Shown here: piece after piece, positions 36,234 to 45,525 of the stretch
How positions within the stretch are numbered: position 1 is the stretch's first letter
How the letters are laid out: the number at the start of each line of letters is the position of its first letter
The notes under the pieces: model-generated
The model's input: the letters and a program-made list of their open reading frames with translations, nothing else
What the model was told of the DNA's origin: nothing
The model's database searches: none
Program-made: the position numbers and the translations under genes
Source of the DNA: Acidovorax sp. FHTAMBA
GTDB lineage: Bacteria; Pseudomonadota; Gammaproteobacteria; Burkholderiales; Burkholderiaceae_C
NCBI RefSeq assembly: GCF_038958875.1
Contig: NZ_CP152407.1
Coordinates: 565,501-629,500 of the forward strand
Length of the DNA stretch: 64,000 nucleotides
Reading direction: 5' to 3'

Positions 36234-37682
36234 TCAGCCCGCGAGCATGGCGCGCAGAAGTTCGTTGACCTGCGTCGGATTGGCCTTGCCCTTGCTGGCC
36301 TTCATGATCTGGCCCACCAGCGCGTTGAAGGCCTTGTCCTTGCCCGCGCGGAACTGCGCCACGTTGTCGGGGTTGGCGGCAATCACCTCGTCGATGATCT
36401 TCTCCAGCGCGCCGGAGTCGTTCATCTGCTTGAGGCCCTTGGATTCGATGACGGCATCCACATCGTTCGATTCCCCGGTCCACAGCGCATCAAACACCTG
36501 CTTGGCAGCGTTGTTGGAGATCGTGCCGTCGGCAATGCGGCCGATCAATGCTGCCAGCTGAGTTGCCGTGACGGGGGCCTGCTCGATACCGGTCTCCGCC
36601 ATGTTCAGGCGGCGAGACACTTCGCCCATGATCCAGTTGCTGGCCAGCTTGGGCTGGCCGCAGGCCTTGGCCGCCGCTTCAAAGTACGCCGCCATGGCCT
36701 TGCTCTGCGTGAGCGTGGTGGCGTCGTACTCGGGCAGGCCGTAGTCCGCCACAAACCGTGCCGCCATGGTGCGAGGCAATTCGGCCATTTGCGCCCGTTC
36801 TTCCTGCACCCACTGCTCTGAAATGTGTAGCGGAGGCAGGTCAGGGTCGGGGAAATAGCGGTAGTCCGCCGCATCTTCCTTGGTGCGCATCGCACGCGTT
36901 TCGCCCGTGTCCGGGTCGAACAGCACGGTGGCCTGCTGGATCGAGTGGCCGTCTTCGATCTGCTCGATCTGCCAGCGGATTTCGTAGTCGATGGCCTGCT
37001 GCATGAACTTGAACGAGTTCAGGTTCTTGATCTCGCGGCGCGTGCCCAGCGGCTGGCCGGGCTTGCGCACCGACACGTTGGCGTCGCAGCGGAAGCTGCC
37101 TTCCTGCATGTTGCCGTCGCAGATGCCGATCCAGGTGACGATCTTGTGCAGCTCTTTGGCGTAGGCCACGGCTTCGTCGGACGAGCGCATGTCGGGTTCG
37201 GTCACGATCTCCAGGAGCGGCGTCCCCGCGCGGTTCAGGTCGATGCCGCTCTGACCGATGAAGTCTTCATGCAGCGATTTGCCAGCGTCTTCTTCGAGGT
37301 GGGCGCGCACCAGGCGCACAGTCTTCTTCTCGTCACCCAGAAAGAACTCGACCTCGCCGCCCTGCACCACCGGGATCTCGAACTGGCTGATCTGGTAACC
37401 CTTGGGCAGGTCAGGGTAGAAGTAGTTCTTGCGCGCGAAAATGCTCACGGGCGCAATGTGGGAGCCGAGTGCCAGTCCCAATTTGATAGCGCAGGCCACG
37501 GCCTCGCGGTTCATCACCGGCAGGGTGCCCGGCAGGGCCAGGTCCACCGCGCAGGCCTGCGTGTTGGGCTCGGCGCCAAAGGCGGTGGGCGCGCGGCTGA
37601 AGATCTTGCTCTGGGTTGCGAGCTGGGTGTGGGTTTCGAAGCCGATGACGACTTCGTAGCCATGGATCAGTTTGGCGGTCAT
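36234..37682 (-). CDS. gatB: Asp-tRNA(Asn)/Glu-tRNA(Gln) amidotransferase subunit B
   Basis: A 482-residue subunit that activates misacylated Glu-tRNA(Gln) or Asp-tRNA(Asn). YEVVIGFETHTQLATQSKIF, PGTLPVMNREAV and IGQSGIDLNRAGTPLLEIVTEPD are the catalytic-domain marks, with a YqeY-like tail at the C-terminus. It lies one base from gatA and completes a gatC-gatA-gatB operon on the minus strand. Confidence 0.96.
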   Translation of the reverse strand: MTAKLIHGYEVVIGFETHTQLATQSKIFSRAPTAFGAEPNTQACAVDLALPGTLPVMNREAVACAIKLGLALGSHIAPVSIFARKNYFYPDLPKGYQISQFEIPVVQGGEVEFFLGDEKKTVRLVRAHLEEDAGKSLHEDFIGQSGIDLNRAGTPLLEIVTEPDMRSSDEAVAYAKELHKIVTWIGICDGNMQEGSFRCDANVSVRKPGQPLGTRREIKNLNSFKFMQQAIDYEIRWQIEQIEDGHSIQQATVLFDPDTGETRAMRTKEDAADYRYFPDPDLPPLHISEQWVQEERAQMAELPRTMAARFVADYGLPEYDATTLTQSKAMAAYFEAAAKACGQPKLASNWIMGEVSRRLNMAETGIEQAPVTATQLAALIGRIADGTISNNAAKQVFDALWTGESNDVDAVIESKGLKQMNDSGALEKIIDEVIAANPDNVAQFRAGKDKAFNALVGQIMKASKGKANPTQVNELLRAMLAG

Positions 37683-37683
37683 G

Positions 37684-39177
37684 TCAGAAGCCCTCCGGAC
37701 GGCGGAGGTGGAAATCGGTGGCTTGCTGCAGGCGGTGCGCAGCGTTCAGAAGGCGGGCTTCCTGGAAGTAGTTGCCCAGCAGCTGCAGGCCCACTGGCAA
37801 ACCGCCTTCGCCAAAGCCCGCCGGAACGCTCATGCCGGGCAGACCGGCCAGCGAGCCGGGCAGGGTGAAGATGTCGGCCAGGTAGTCGGCCAGCGGGTCG
37901 TTGCCGTGGTCGCCCAGCTTCCAGGCCACCGTGGGGGCCACGGGGCCGGCGATGACATCGCATTCCTTGAAGGCATTCTGGAAGTCGTCAGCGATCATGC
38001 GGCGGATCTTCTGCGCCTGCAGGTAGTAGGCGTCGTAGTAGCCGTGGCTCAGCACATAGGCGCCGATCATGATGCGGCGCTTGACCTCGTCGCCAAAACC
38101 TTCGGCGCGGGTCTTCTTGTACATGTCTACCAGATCGGTGTAGTCCTTGGCGCGGTGGCCGAACTTCACGCCGTCGAAGCGGGAGAGGTTGGACGACGCC
38201 TCGGCCGGGGCAATGATGTAGTAGACCGGAATGGACAGCTGCGTGCGCGGCAGGCTGATGGGCACGAGCTTGGCGCCGAGCTTCTCGTATTCCTTCAGGG
38301 CACCATCTACGGCGGCGCGCACATCGGGCGCCAGGCCTTCGCCAAAGAACTCGGCGGGGATGCCGATGCGCAGGCCATCGATGCTGTCATTGAGCTTGGC
38401 GCTGAAGTTCTCGGCGGGCACGTCGAGCGACGTGGAGTCGCGGTCCGGGTCGGGGCCGCACATGGCGGACAGCAGCAGCGCGCAGTCTTCGGCCGAGCGC
38501 GCCATGGGGCCGGCCTGGTCGAGGCTGGAGGCAAACGCGATCATGCCGTAGCGGCTGGCGCGGCCATAGGTGGGCTTGATGCCGGTAATGCCGCAGAACG
38601 ACGCGGGCTGGCGGATGGACCCGCCGGTGTCGGTGCCGGTGACGGCCGGGGCCAGGCGCGCGGCCACGGCCACGGCGCTGCCGCCGGACGAGCCGCCCGG
38701 GATGCGGTCGGTGGCCCAGGGGTTGCGCACCGGGGCGGGGGCGTCAAAGCCCACGGGGGCGACGGCGGAGTTCTCGTTGGCCGAGCCCATGGCGAACTCA
38801 TCGCAGTTGAGCTTGCCTAAAGTGACGGCGCCCGCGTCGGCCAGCTTGGTGACCACGGTGGCGTCAAACGGCGACTGGTAGCCTGCGAGCATCTTGGAGC
38901 CGGCGGTGCTGGGGAAATCCTTGGTGACAAAGATGTCCTTGTGCGCAATCGGCACGCCCGCCAGCGGGCCGGCGGTGCCTGCGGCGATGGCGGCGTCCTG
39001 CGCGCGGGCCTGGGCCAGGGTGATGTCCGGGTTCACAGCCACGTAGGCGCCCAGGTTCTGGTGGGACTGTGCGCGGGCGAGGAAATGCTGGGCGGCCTCG
39101 ACGGCCGAGACGCGGCGTTCGCGCAGCTCGGTGGCCAGCTGGGCCACGCCCAGGTCATGCAATGCGGTGGAAGTCAT
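37684..39177 (-). CDS. gatA: Amidotransferase subunit A (amidase)
   Basis: A 497-residue amidase-signature enzyme that releases ammonia from glutamine for the GatCAB complex. GVPIAHKDIFVTKDFPSTAGSKML gives the catalytic lysine, and GGSSGGSAVAVAARLAPAVTGTDTGGSIRQPASF gives the Ser-cisSer catalytic pair (described in parts). Start ATG at 39177, 12 bases after gatC. Confidence 0.96.
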   Translation of the reverse strand: MTSTALHDLGVAQLATELRERRVSAVEAAQHFLARAQSHQNLGAYVAVNPDITLAQARAQDAAIAAGTAGPLAGVPIAHKDIFVTKDFPSTAGSKMLAGYQSPFDATVVTKLADAGAVTLGKLNCDEFAMGSANENSAVAPVGFDAPAPVRNPWATDRIPGGSSGGSAVAVAARLAPAVTGTDTGGSIRQPASFCGITGIKPTYGRASRYGMIAFASSLDQAGPMARSAEDCALLLSAMCGPDPDRDSTSLDVPAENFSAKLNDSIDGLRIGIPAEFFGEGLAPDVRAAVDGALKEYEKLGAKLVPISLPRTQLSIPVYYIIAPAEASSNLSRFDGVKFGHRAKDYTDLVDMYKKTRAEGFGDEVKRRIMIGAYVLSHGYYDAYYLQAQKIRRMIADDFQNAFKECDVIAGPVAPTVAWKLGDHGNDPLADYLADIFTLPGSLAGLPGMSVPAGFGEGGLPVGLQLLGNYFQEARLLNAAHRLQQATDFHLRRPEGF

Positions 39178-39189
39178 GCGGCGGGGCTC

Positions 39190-39489
39190 TTACTCGATCA
39201 CTTTGGGCACGAGGAACAGGCCTCGTTCGACGGCGGGGGCGCTTTGCTGGTTGGCTTCGCGCTGGTTGGGCTCGCTGGCCACGTCCTCGCGCAGCCGCAG
39301 GGCCACGTCCTGGATAGCCGCGACGGGGTGGGCCAGGGGTGTGACGCCCGAGGTATCCACAGCCCGCATCTGTTCCACGATGTCAAAGAAACCATTGAGC
39401 TGCGTGTGCATGCGCTCACTTTCGGGAGGTGTCAGCTCAAGCCGTGCCAAATTGGCGATCCGGCCGATGTCCTGGGGGGTCAGTGCCAT
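39190..39489 (-). CDS. gatC: Amidotransferase subunit C
   Basis: A 99-residue stabilising subunit of GatCAB. MALTPQDIGRIANLARLEL, LNGFFDIVEQM and the C-terminal ERGLFLVPKVIE are standard. It is the first gene of the gatCAB operon, divergent from mreB across 217 bases. No Shine-Dalgarno is visible before its ATG. Confidence 0.93.
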   Translation of the reverse strand: MALTPQDIGRIANLARLELTPPESERMHTQLNGFFDIVEQMRAVDTSGVTPLAHPVAAIQDVALRLREDVASEPNQREANQQSAPAVERGLFLVPKVIE

Positions 39490-39706
39490 AGGGAGGAAAA
39501 TTGAAGGAAACCAGAAGTAAAGCTGTGCCGCGGGCCGCGCCGCGGGAAGTTATTCACAGGGGATGGGGTATTATCCCGGCTTTGCCGCAATAGCCTCTTT
39601 TCTGCCGGTCATTGTGCGAAAAAAGTGATTTTTGCCCCCCCACCACTCCCTGACACACCCGGCGATGGCAGGCCGACGTGCATGCCGTGCCTGAGAGGAT
39701 TCTTGA
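39490..39706. promoter_or_regulatory. gatC-mreB divergent promoter region
   Basis: A palindromic GGGTATTATCCC at 39566-39577 reads TATTAT on the plus strand and GATAAT on the minus strand, so it could provide a -10 box in either direction. No convincing -35 partner is seen. A GAGGA ribosome site precedes mreB by seven bases. Confidence 0.4.
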
Positions 39707-40750
39707 ATGTTCGGAGCTTTCCGTCGGTATTTCTCCACCGACCTGGCCATTGACCTTGGCACAGCCAACACCCTCATCTTCGCCCGCGACAAAGGCATCG
39801 TCCTCGACGAACCCTCGGTAGTCGCCATCCGCCACGAGGGCGGCCCCCACGGCAAGAAAGTAATCCAGGCCGTAGGCCACGAGGCCAAGGCCATGCTGGG
39901 CAAGGTGCCCGGCAACATCGAAGCCATCCGCCCGATGAAGGACGGCGTGATCGCCGACTTCGTGATCACCGAGCAGATGATCAAGCAGTTCATCAAGATG
40001 GTGCACCCGCGCACGCTGTTCACCCCCAGCCCGCGCATCATCATCTGCGTGCCCTGCGGCTCCACCCAGGTCGAGCGCCGCGCCATCAAGGATGCGGCCG
40101 AAGCGGCGGGCGCCACGGCGGTGTACCTCATTGAAGAACCCATGGCAGCCGGCATCGGCGCTGGCCTGCCTGTTTCCGAAGCGTCCGGCTCCATGGTGGT
40201 GGACATCGGCGGCGGCACCACCGAAGTCGGCGTGATCTCGCTGGGCGGCATGGTATACAAGGGCAGCGTGCGTGTGGGTGGCGACAAATTCGACGAAGCC
40301 ATCATCAGCTACATCCGCCGCAACTACGGCATGCTGATCGGCGAGCCCACCGCCGAAGCCATCAAGAAGAACATCGGCTCGGCCTTCCCCGGCTCCGAAG
40401 TGCGCGAAATGGAAGTCAAGGGCCGCAACCTGTCCGAGGGCGTGCCACGCAGCTTCACCATCTCCAGCAATGAAGTGCTGGAAGCCCTGACGGACCCGCT
40501 CAACCAGATCGTCTCGGCCGTGAAGAACGCGCTGGAACAAACCCCCCCCGAGCTGGGCGCCGACATTGCTGACCGCGGCATGATGCTCACTGGCGGCGGC
40601 GCGCTGCTGCGCGACCTGGACCGCCTGCTGGCCGAAGAAACCGGCCTGCCTGTGCTGGTGGCCGAAGACCCGCTGACCTGCGTGGTGCGCGGCTGCGGCA
40701 TCGCCCTGGAGCGCATGGACCGCCTGGGCAGCATTTTCACGAGCGAGTAA
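39707..40750 (+). CDS. mreB: Rod-shape actin homologue MreB
   Basis: A 347-residue actin-like ATPase that directs lateral cell-wall synthesis. FRRYFSTDLAIDLGTANTLIF (phosphate 1), EEPMAAGIGAGLPV, VVDIGGGTTEVGVISLGG (phosphate 2) and MLTGGGALLRDLD (adenosine) are in order. It is the first gene of the mreBCD-mrdA set; a hairpin with a T-run after the stop may reduce read-through into mreC. Confidence 0.97.
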   Translation: MFGAFRRYFSTDLAIDLGTANTLIFARDKGIVLDEPSVVAIRHEGGPHGKKVIQAVGHEAKAMLGKVPGNIEAIRPMKDGVIADFVITEQMIKQFIKMVHPRTLFTPSPRIIICVPCGSTQVERRAIKDAAEAAGATAVYLIEEPMAAGIGAGLPVSEASGSMVVDIGGGTTEVGVISLGGMVYKGSVRVGGDKFDEAIISYIRRNYGMLIGEPTAEAIKKNIGSAFPGSEVREMEVKGRNLSEGVPRSFTISSNEVLEALTDPLNQIVSAVKNALEQTPPELGADIADRGMMLTGGGALLRDLDRLLAEETGLPVLVAEDPLTCVVRGCGIALERMDRLGSIFTSE

Positions 40751-40758
40751 GTCGGCAG

Positions 40759-40784
40759 GCCTGTATGCTGCAGGCACTTTTTTT
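40759..40784 (+). terminator. Weak terminator/attenuator between mreB and mreC
   Basis: GCCTG and CAGGC form a 5-bp stem with a 7-base loop, followed after AC by seven T residues. The short stem suggests partial termination, which would give more MreB than MreC/MreD, as reported for this operon type in other bacteria. Confidence 0.45.
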
Positions 40785-40882
40785 GCGCTCTGAATTGCAT
40801 GACTGCACCTGCTCCAATGCCTGTTTCTGAGCACCCGCCCGTGGAGCCCGCTCCCCGCGGCAGATCCTGACCGCTGCGCACC

Positions 40883-41806
40883 ATGCCCCTGGGTACTCTG
40901 GAGCGCAGCGCTCCCCCTTTCTTCAAACAGGGCCCTTCGGCCCTTTCGCGTCTGGCCGTCTACAGCGCCCTGGCGGTTTTTCTCATGGTGGCCGATGCGC
41001 GGTTCCAGATCACCGACCCTTTCCGTCAGGTGGTGGGAACGGTGCTGTACCCCGTGCAGTGGCTGATGCTCAAGCCCGTGGAGCTGGCCCACCACGGCGC
41101 CGGGTATTTCCAGTCGCTGCAGGTGGCGCAGCAAGAGCTGGACGCGGCGCGCAAGAGCATGACCACGATGGGCCAGCGCGCCCACCAGGCGGAACAGCTG
41201 GCCCTCGAAAACGGGCGGCTGCGCCAGCTGCTTGCGCTGCGCGACCGCCTGGACACCCCCGCGCAGGCTGCCGAGGTGATCTATGACACCGCCGACCCCT
41301 ACACGCGCCGCGTGGTGATAGACCGGGGCCAGATCGGCGGCGTGGTGCCGGGCTCGCCGGTGATGGACGAGGCGGGCGTGCTGGGCCAGGTCACACGGGT
41401 GTTTCCGCTGGTGAGCGAAGTCACCCTGGTGGTGGATCGCGACCAGGCCATTCCGGTACTGAATGTGCGCACGGGTGCGCGCGGCGTGGCGTATGGGGAT
41501 CCGGTGGCCGGCCATGACGGTGGCATGGAGCTGCGATTCATGCCCGCCAATGCAGATGTGCGCGAAGGCGACCTGCTGACCACCAGTGGCGTCGACGGGC
41601 TGTACCCCTCGGGCCTGCCTGTGGCCCGTGTGGTGCGGGTAGAGCGCCGTGCAGACTCTGCCTTCGCCCGCGTCTATTGCATGCCACTGGCGCAGGTGCA
41701 GGGTGTGCGCCATGTGGTGGTGCTGCAGCCGCTGGCCGAAAACTCGCTGCCGCGGCCCGAGCCTGAACATCCCGCCCCAGCCAAGCGGGGAGGGCGCAAG
41801 GGATGA
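40883..41806 (+). CDS. mreC: Rod-shape-determining protein MreC
   Basis: A 307-residue inner-membrane protein. One N-terminal helix (SRLAVYSALAVFLMVAD) precedes a coiled coil (VAQQELDAARKSMTTMGQRA) and a periplasmic double beta-barrel with VVIDRGQIGGVVPGSPVMDE. It scaffolds PBP2 and MreB. The mreD start is about 100 bases downstream. Confidence 0.95.
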   Translation: MPLGTLERSAPPFFKQGPSALSRLAVYSALAVFLMVADARFQITDPFRQVVGTVLYPVQWLMLKPVELAHHGAGYFQSLQVAQQELDAARKSMTTMGQRAHQAEQLALENGRLRQLLALRDRLDTPAQAAEVIYDTADPYTRRVVIDRGQIGGVVPGSPVMDEAGVLGQVTRVFPLVSEVTLVVDRDQAIPVLNVRTGARGVAYGDPVAGHDGGMELRFMPANADVREGDLLTTSGVDGLYPSGLPVARVVRVERRADSAFARVYCMPLAQVQGVRHVVVLQPLAENSLPRPEPEHPAPAKRGGRKG

Positions 41807-41906
41807 GTGCGGTTGCGTCGATGCCCTGGGCGCTGCCGGGCGCTACATTGTCCGCGCGCACTGGCTGTGCGAGTGGCCCGGTCACCCGGTCGGCAGGAGG
41901 TGCGCC

Positions 41907-42425
41907 ATGATCATGCCGCGCGGCGAACCGTTGTTGCTGCCGGTCAATCCGGTGTTCATTGCCGCCAGCCTGGCGGCGGGCCTGGCGATCAACATGCTCC
42001 CGCTGGGCCGCATTGTCTGGGCACCCGATGTCCTGATGCTGCTGCTGGTGTTCTGGGGCGTTCACCAGCCATCGCGCATTGGCATGGGCGTGGCGTTCTT
42101 CCTGGGGCTGTGCATGGACGTGAGCCAGTCTGCCCTGCTGGGCCAGCATGCGTTGTCCTATACCGTGCTGTCGTTTGGCGCCATTGCCATTCATCGCCGG
42201 CTGCTATGGTTCAGCGTGCCTTCGCAGGCGCTGCAGGTGCTTCCCCTGTTTGTGCTGGCGCACGCCGTGGAGCTCTTGCTGCGGATGGTGGCCGGGGGCA
42301 TATTTCCGGGGCTGTGGAGTTTTTTGGCGCCGGTGCTGGAGGCACTGCTCTGGCCGCTGGCCAGCTGGGTGCTGCTGGCACCGCAGCGCCGGCCGCCCGA
42401 CAGCGATCAGAATCGGCCCTTGTAG
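41907..42425 (+). CDS. mreD: Rod-shape-determining protein MreD
   Basis: A 172-residue membrane protein with about five helices: FIAASLAAGLAINMLPLG, PDVLMLLLVFWGVHQPSRIGMGVAF and LLGQHALSYTVLSFGAIAIHRR are typical. An AGGAGG site six bases before ATG 41907 fixes the start; the longer open frame is antisense and upstream shadow. Confidence 0.93.
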   Translation: MIMPRGEPLLLPVNPVFIAASLAAGLAINMLPLGRIVWAPDVLMLLLVFWGVHQPSRIGMGVAFFLGLCMDVSQSALLGQHALSYTVLSFGAIAIHRRLLWFSVPSQALQVLPLFVLAHAVELLLRMVAGGIFPGLWSFLAPVLEALLWPLASWVLLAPQRRPPDSDQNRPL

Positions 42426-42512
42426 CAGCATGCCTGACGTGGTTTACCTGCCCATCAACCTGGCCTCGCCGAGTGCGGCGTGCTGCGGGCGTGTCTGCCC
42501 CTGGGGCGTGGC

Positions 42513-44453
42513 ATGACTGAAGTGCGCAGCAGCGAGGCTGACGTCTCGCGCTTTCGGACCCGGGCGCTGGTCATCGGCGCTGTGGTGTTTTTTGCTTTTT
42601 GCCTGGTCGCCGCCCGCCTGGTGTTCCTGCAGGTGGTGCGGCACGATGACCTTGCCGCGCAGGCCGAAAGCAACCGCACGGCGGTGGTGCCCATCGTGCC
42701 CAACCGTGGGCTCATCCTGGACCGCAATGGCGTGGTGCTGGCGACCAACTATTCGGCCTACACGCTGGAGATCACACCCTCGCGCGTGCGCGACCTGGAC
42801 GACACCATCGATGCGCTGGCCAGCGTCGTGGAGATCCAGACCCGCGACCGACGCCGCTTCAAGCGCCTCATGGAGGAGTCGCGCAATTTTGAATCCCTGC
42901 CCATCCGCACCCGCCTGACCGATGAAGAGGTGGCGCGGTTTACCGCGCAGCGCTACCGGTTTCCAGGGGTGGATATCAAGGCGCGGCTGTTTCGCAATTA
43001 CCCGCTGGGGGACGTGGGCGCGCACGCCATTGGCTACATCGGCCGCATCAACCAGGCCGAGAAGGCGCGTATCCAGGACTCGGAGGACGAAGCCAACTAC
43101 CGCGGCACCGAGCACATCGGCAAGCTGGGCATCGAGCAGAGTTTTGAAGCCGCACTGCACGGCACCACGGGCGTGGAGCAGATGGAGACCTCCGCCGGGG
43201 GGCGCGCGGTGCGCAAGCTGTCCAGCCACGCCGCCACGCCGGGCGACAGCGTGATGCTGTCCATCGACATCAAGCTGCAAAAGCTCATTGAAGAGCTGTA
43301 CGGCAACCGGCGGGGCGCGCTGGTGGCCATTGATCCGCGCAACGGCGAGGTGCTGGCGCTGGTCAGCATGCCCACGTTCGACCCCAACCTTTTCGTGGAG
43401 GGGATCGACGTCGAGAACTGGACGGCGCTCAACGAGTCGATCGACAAGCCGCTGCTCAACCGGGCCTTGCGCGGCGCCTACCCGCCGGGCTCCACCTACA
43501 AGCCCTTCATGGCGCTGGCTGCGCTGGAGCTGGGCAAGCGCTCGGCCAGCCAGGTGGTCAACGATCCGGGGTACTACACCTTTGGCGGGAACATCTTCCG
43601 CAGCCACGAAGGGGGGCTGGGCGGGGTGGACATGCACCGTGCCATCCAGTTCTCCAGCAACACGTACTTCTATTCGCTGGCCGTGGAAATGGGGGTGGAT
43701 GCCATCCATGACTTCATGGCGCCGCTGGGCTTCGGGCAGATCACCGGAATTGACCTGAACGGCGAGCTGCGCGGCACCTTGCCCAGCACCAGCTGGAAGC
43801 GCAACGCCTACAAGCGCCCGGACATGAAGCGCTGGTTCCCTGGCGAAACCGTGTCGCTGGGCATTGGCCAGGGCTACAACAACTTCACCATGCTGCAGCT
43901 GGCGCTGGCGCAGGCCACCATGGTCAATGGCGGTATCCGCCACCGGCCGCACCTGGCCAAGGCGGTGAAGAACGCGGTCACCGGGGCCATCACCGAGATC
44001 GAGCAGCCGCCGGGCGAGAACCTGGGCTACGACCCGCGCAACGTGCAGATCGTGCGCGATGCCATGGTGGCGGTGAACAAGGGCGGCACGGGCACCCGCG
44101 TGTTTGCAGGTGCTCCCTACACCGCCGGGGGCAAAACGGGCACGGCGCAGGCCGTGAGCCTGGGGCGCAACGTGAAGTACAACGCCAAGGCCATGGAAGA
44201 GCACCAGCGTGACCACTCGCTGTACGCGGCGTTCGCACCGGCAGAAGCCCCCACGATCGCGTTGGCGCTCATCGTGGAGAACGCCGGGTTTGGCTCAGCG
44301 CACGCGGCGCCGATCGCGCGGCGGGTGTTTGACTACTGGTTGACGGGCGTCTACCCCAGCGAGGAAGACATTGCGGCCGTGCAGAAGGGCCAGGCATCGG
44401 CGCCGATCGGCAAACCGCGCAACGTGGCCGATATCCCTGTCATAGCGCCTTGA
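42513..44453 (+). CDS. mrdA: Penicillin-binding protein 2 (elongation transpeptidase)
   Basis: A 646-residue class B PBP of the elongasome. One N-terminal helix, a dimerisation domain (VPNRGLILDRNGVVLATN) and the transpeptidase with catalytic Ser327 in PPGSTYKPF, SSNTYFY (SxN) and GGKTGTAQ (KTG). Start MTEVRSSE at 42513 follows the mreD stop by 87 bases. It closes the mreBCD-mrdA run; no rodA follows, so that partner lies elsewhere. Confidence 0.96.
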   Translation: MTEVRSSEADVSRFRTRALVIGAVVFFAFCLVAARLVFLQVVRHDDLAAQAESNRTAVVPIVPNRGLILDRNGVVLATNYSAYTLEITPSRVRDLDDTIDALASVVEIQTRDRRRFKRLMEESRNFESLPIRTRLTDEEVARFTAQRYRFPGVDIKARLFRNYPLGDVGAHAIGYIGRINQAEKARIQDSEDEANYRGTEHIGKLGIEQSFEAALHGTTGVEQMETSAGGRAVRKLSSHAATPGDSVMLSIDIKLQKLIEELYGNRRGALVAIDPRNGEVLALVSMPTFDPNLFVEGIDVENWTALNESIDKPLLNRALRGAYPPGSTYKPFMALAALELGKRSASQVVNDPGYYTFGGNIFRSHEGGLGGVDMHRAIQFSSNTYFYSLAVEMGVDAIHDFMAPLGFGQITGIDLNGELRGTLPSTSWKRNAYKRPDMKRWFPGETVSLGIGQGYNNFTMLQLALAQATMVNGGIRHRPHLAKAVKNAVTGAITEIEQPPGENLGYDPRNVQIVRDAMVAVNKGGTGTRVFAGAPYTAGGKTGTAQAVSLGRNVKYNAKAMEEHQRDHSLYAAFAPAEAPTIALALIVENAGFGSAHAAPIARRVFDYWLTGVYPSEEDIAAVQKGQASAPIGKPRNVADIPVIAP

Positions 44454-44522
44454 TGCTGCAAAAAAGATAGCTGCTAGCGCATGCTGGATAAGCGCTGGTG
44501 GCCTTTTTTATGCATATTTTGG
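44454..44522 (+). repeat. Hairpin repeat family A, copy 7
   Basis: ATGCTGCAAAAAAGATAGCTGCTAGCGC, then GGATAAGCGCTGGTGGCC and a T-run. It begins directly after the mrdA stop, and its hairpin plus T-run could serve as the operon terminator. Confidence 0.85.
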
Positions 44523-44535
44523 GGTGAAGATGCTT

Positions 44536-45429
44536 TCAGCCTGCCGCAGCGCTCGCCCTGGCCGGTGGCTGTAGCTGGCTGAACACCAGCGCCGCCACAA
44601 TCAGCCCCGCGCCGGAGAACCCCGCCCAGCCCAGCCGTTCGCCCAGCAAGGCCCAGGCGGTCAGCGCGGCGAACACCGGCTCCAGCCCGAACACGATGGC
44701 GCTGCGCATGGCATCCACACGCTGCTGGCCCCAGGCCTGCAGCGTCACCACCACCACGCTGGCCAGCAGGCCCAGGTACAGCAGGGCCAGCAAGGCATCG
44801 GTGGGCAGGTGGGGGGCGGCGCGCACCCAGTCCATGCCGCCGCCCTGCACCAGCAGCATGGCAGTGGAGGCCAGTGCCATCACCGTGGCCTGCGCGGCGG
44901 CCATGCGCGTGGCCCGCAGCGGCTGTGCGGCCGTGCGGCGCGCGCATTCCTCGAGCGCCAGGATGTACAGCGCGTAGAACACGGTGCTGGCCAGCGTCAG
45001 CGTATCGCCCAGGTTCCAGGGCTCGTTCTCGTGGAACATCAGTGCCATGCCCGCCAGTGCCATCACGCAGGCAGCCCACAGCCGCCAGCCATAGCGCCGT
45101 CCCAGGAAGGCCATGGCGATCAGCGGCACCACCAGCACGTTGAGCCCGGTGACAAACGCATTGCGGTTGCTGCTGGTGCGTGCCAGGCCCTCGATCTGCA
45201 GCCAGAACGCCAGGAACAGCAGCAGCCCCAGCGCACAGCCCCACAGCCGCTCGTGCCGCCGCATACCGAGCCACAGCGGTGCCAGCACCACCAGCGCAAT
45301 TACAAAGCGCAGCCAGATGATCTGCAGTGCATCGAGGTGCGCCGAGAGCAGTTTCATCGCCGGGAAGGTGGTGCCCCACACCACGGTGACGGCCAGCAGG
45401 GCCATCAGGCCCCAGCGTTCAGTACGCAT
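44536..45429 (-). CDS. DMT/EamA-family exporter
   Basis: A 297-residue inner-membrane transporter with ten helices in two EamA repeats. LLAVTVVWGTTFPAMKLL opens repeat one and GLEPVFAALTAWALLGERLGWAG marks repeat two. Members export amino acids or metabolites; the substrate is unknown. Start MRTERWG at 45429 is preferred over an ATG ten codons upstream. It is convergent with mrdA across repeat A copy 7. Confidence 0.85.
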   Translation of the reverse strand: MRTERWGLMALLAVTVVWGTTFPAMKLLSAHLDALQIIWLRFVIALVVLAPLWLGMRRHERLWGCALGLLLFLAFWLQIEGLARTSSNRNAFVTGLNVLVVPLIAMAFLGRRYGWRLWAACVMALAGMALMFHENEPWNLGDTLTLASTVFYALYILALEECARRTAAQPLRATRMAAAQATVMALASTAMLLVQGGGMDWVRAAPHLPTDALLALLYLGLLASVVVVTLQAWGQQRVDAMRSAIVFGLEPVFAALTAWALLGERLGWAGFSGAGLIVAALVFSQLQPPARASAAAG

Positions 45430-45461
45430 CGGAAGAACTTCCCAGAATCCAAAAACCAAAA

Positions 45462-45492
45462 AGAAAAAGGGCCGCCGGTTGCCCGGCGGCCT
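45462..45492 (-). terminator. Terminator of the amino-acid ABC operon
   Basis: On the minus strand GGCCGCCGG and CCGGCGGCC pair across a short loop and are followed by TTTTTCTTTTTGG. It ends the ATPase transcript 34 bases after its stop. Confidence 0.85.
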
Positions 45493-45525
45493 CTGCGTTG
45501 CAGTGCAGTCCGCTGCGGGCGGTGT

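Noticed and set aside
39554..41770. 738-residue open frame antisense to mreB and mreC
   Set aside because: Both plus-strand genes are unmistakable; the antisense peptide is His/Val/Gly-rich without motifs.
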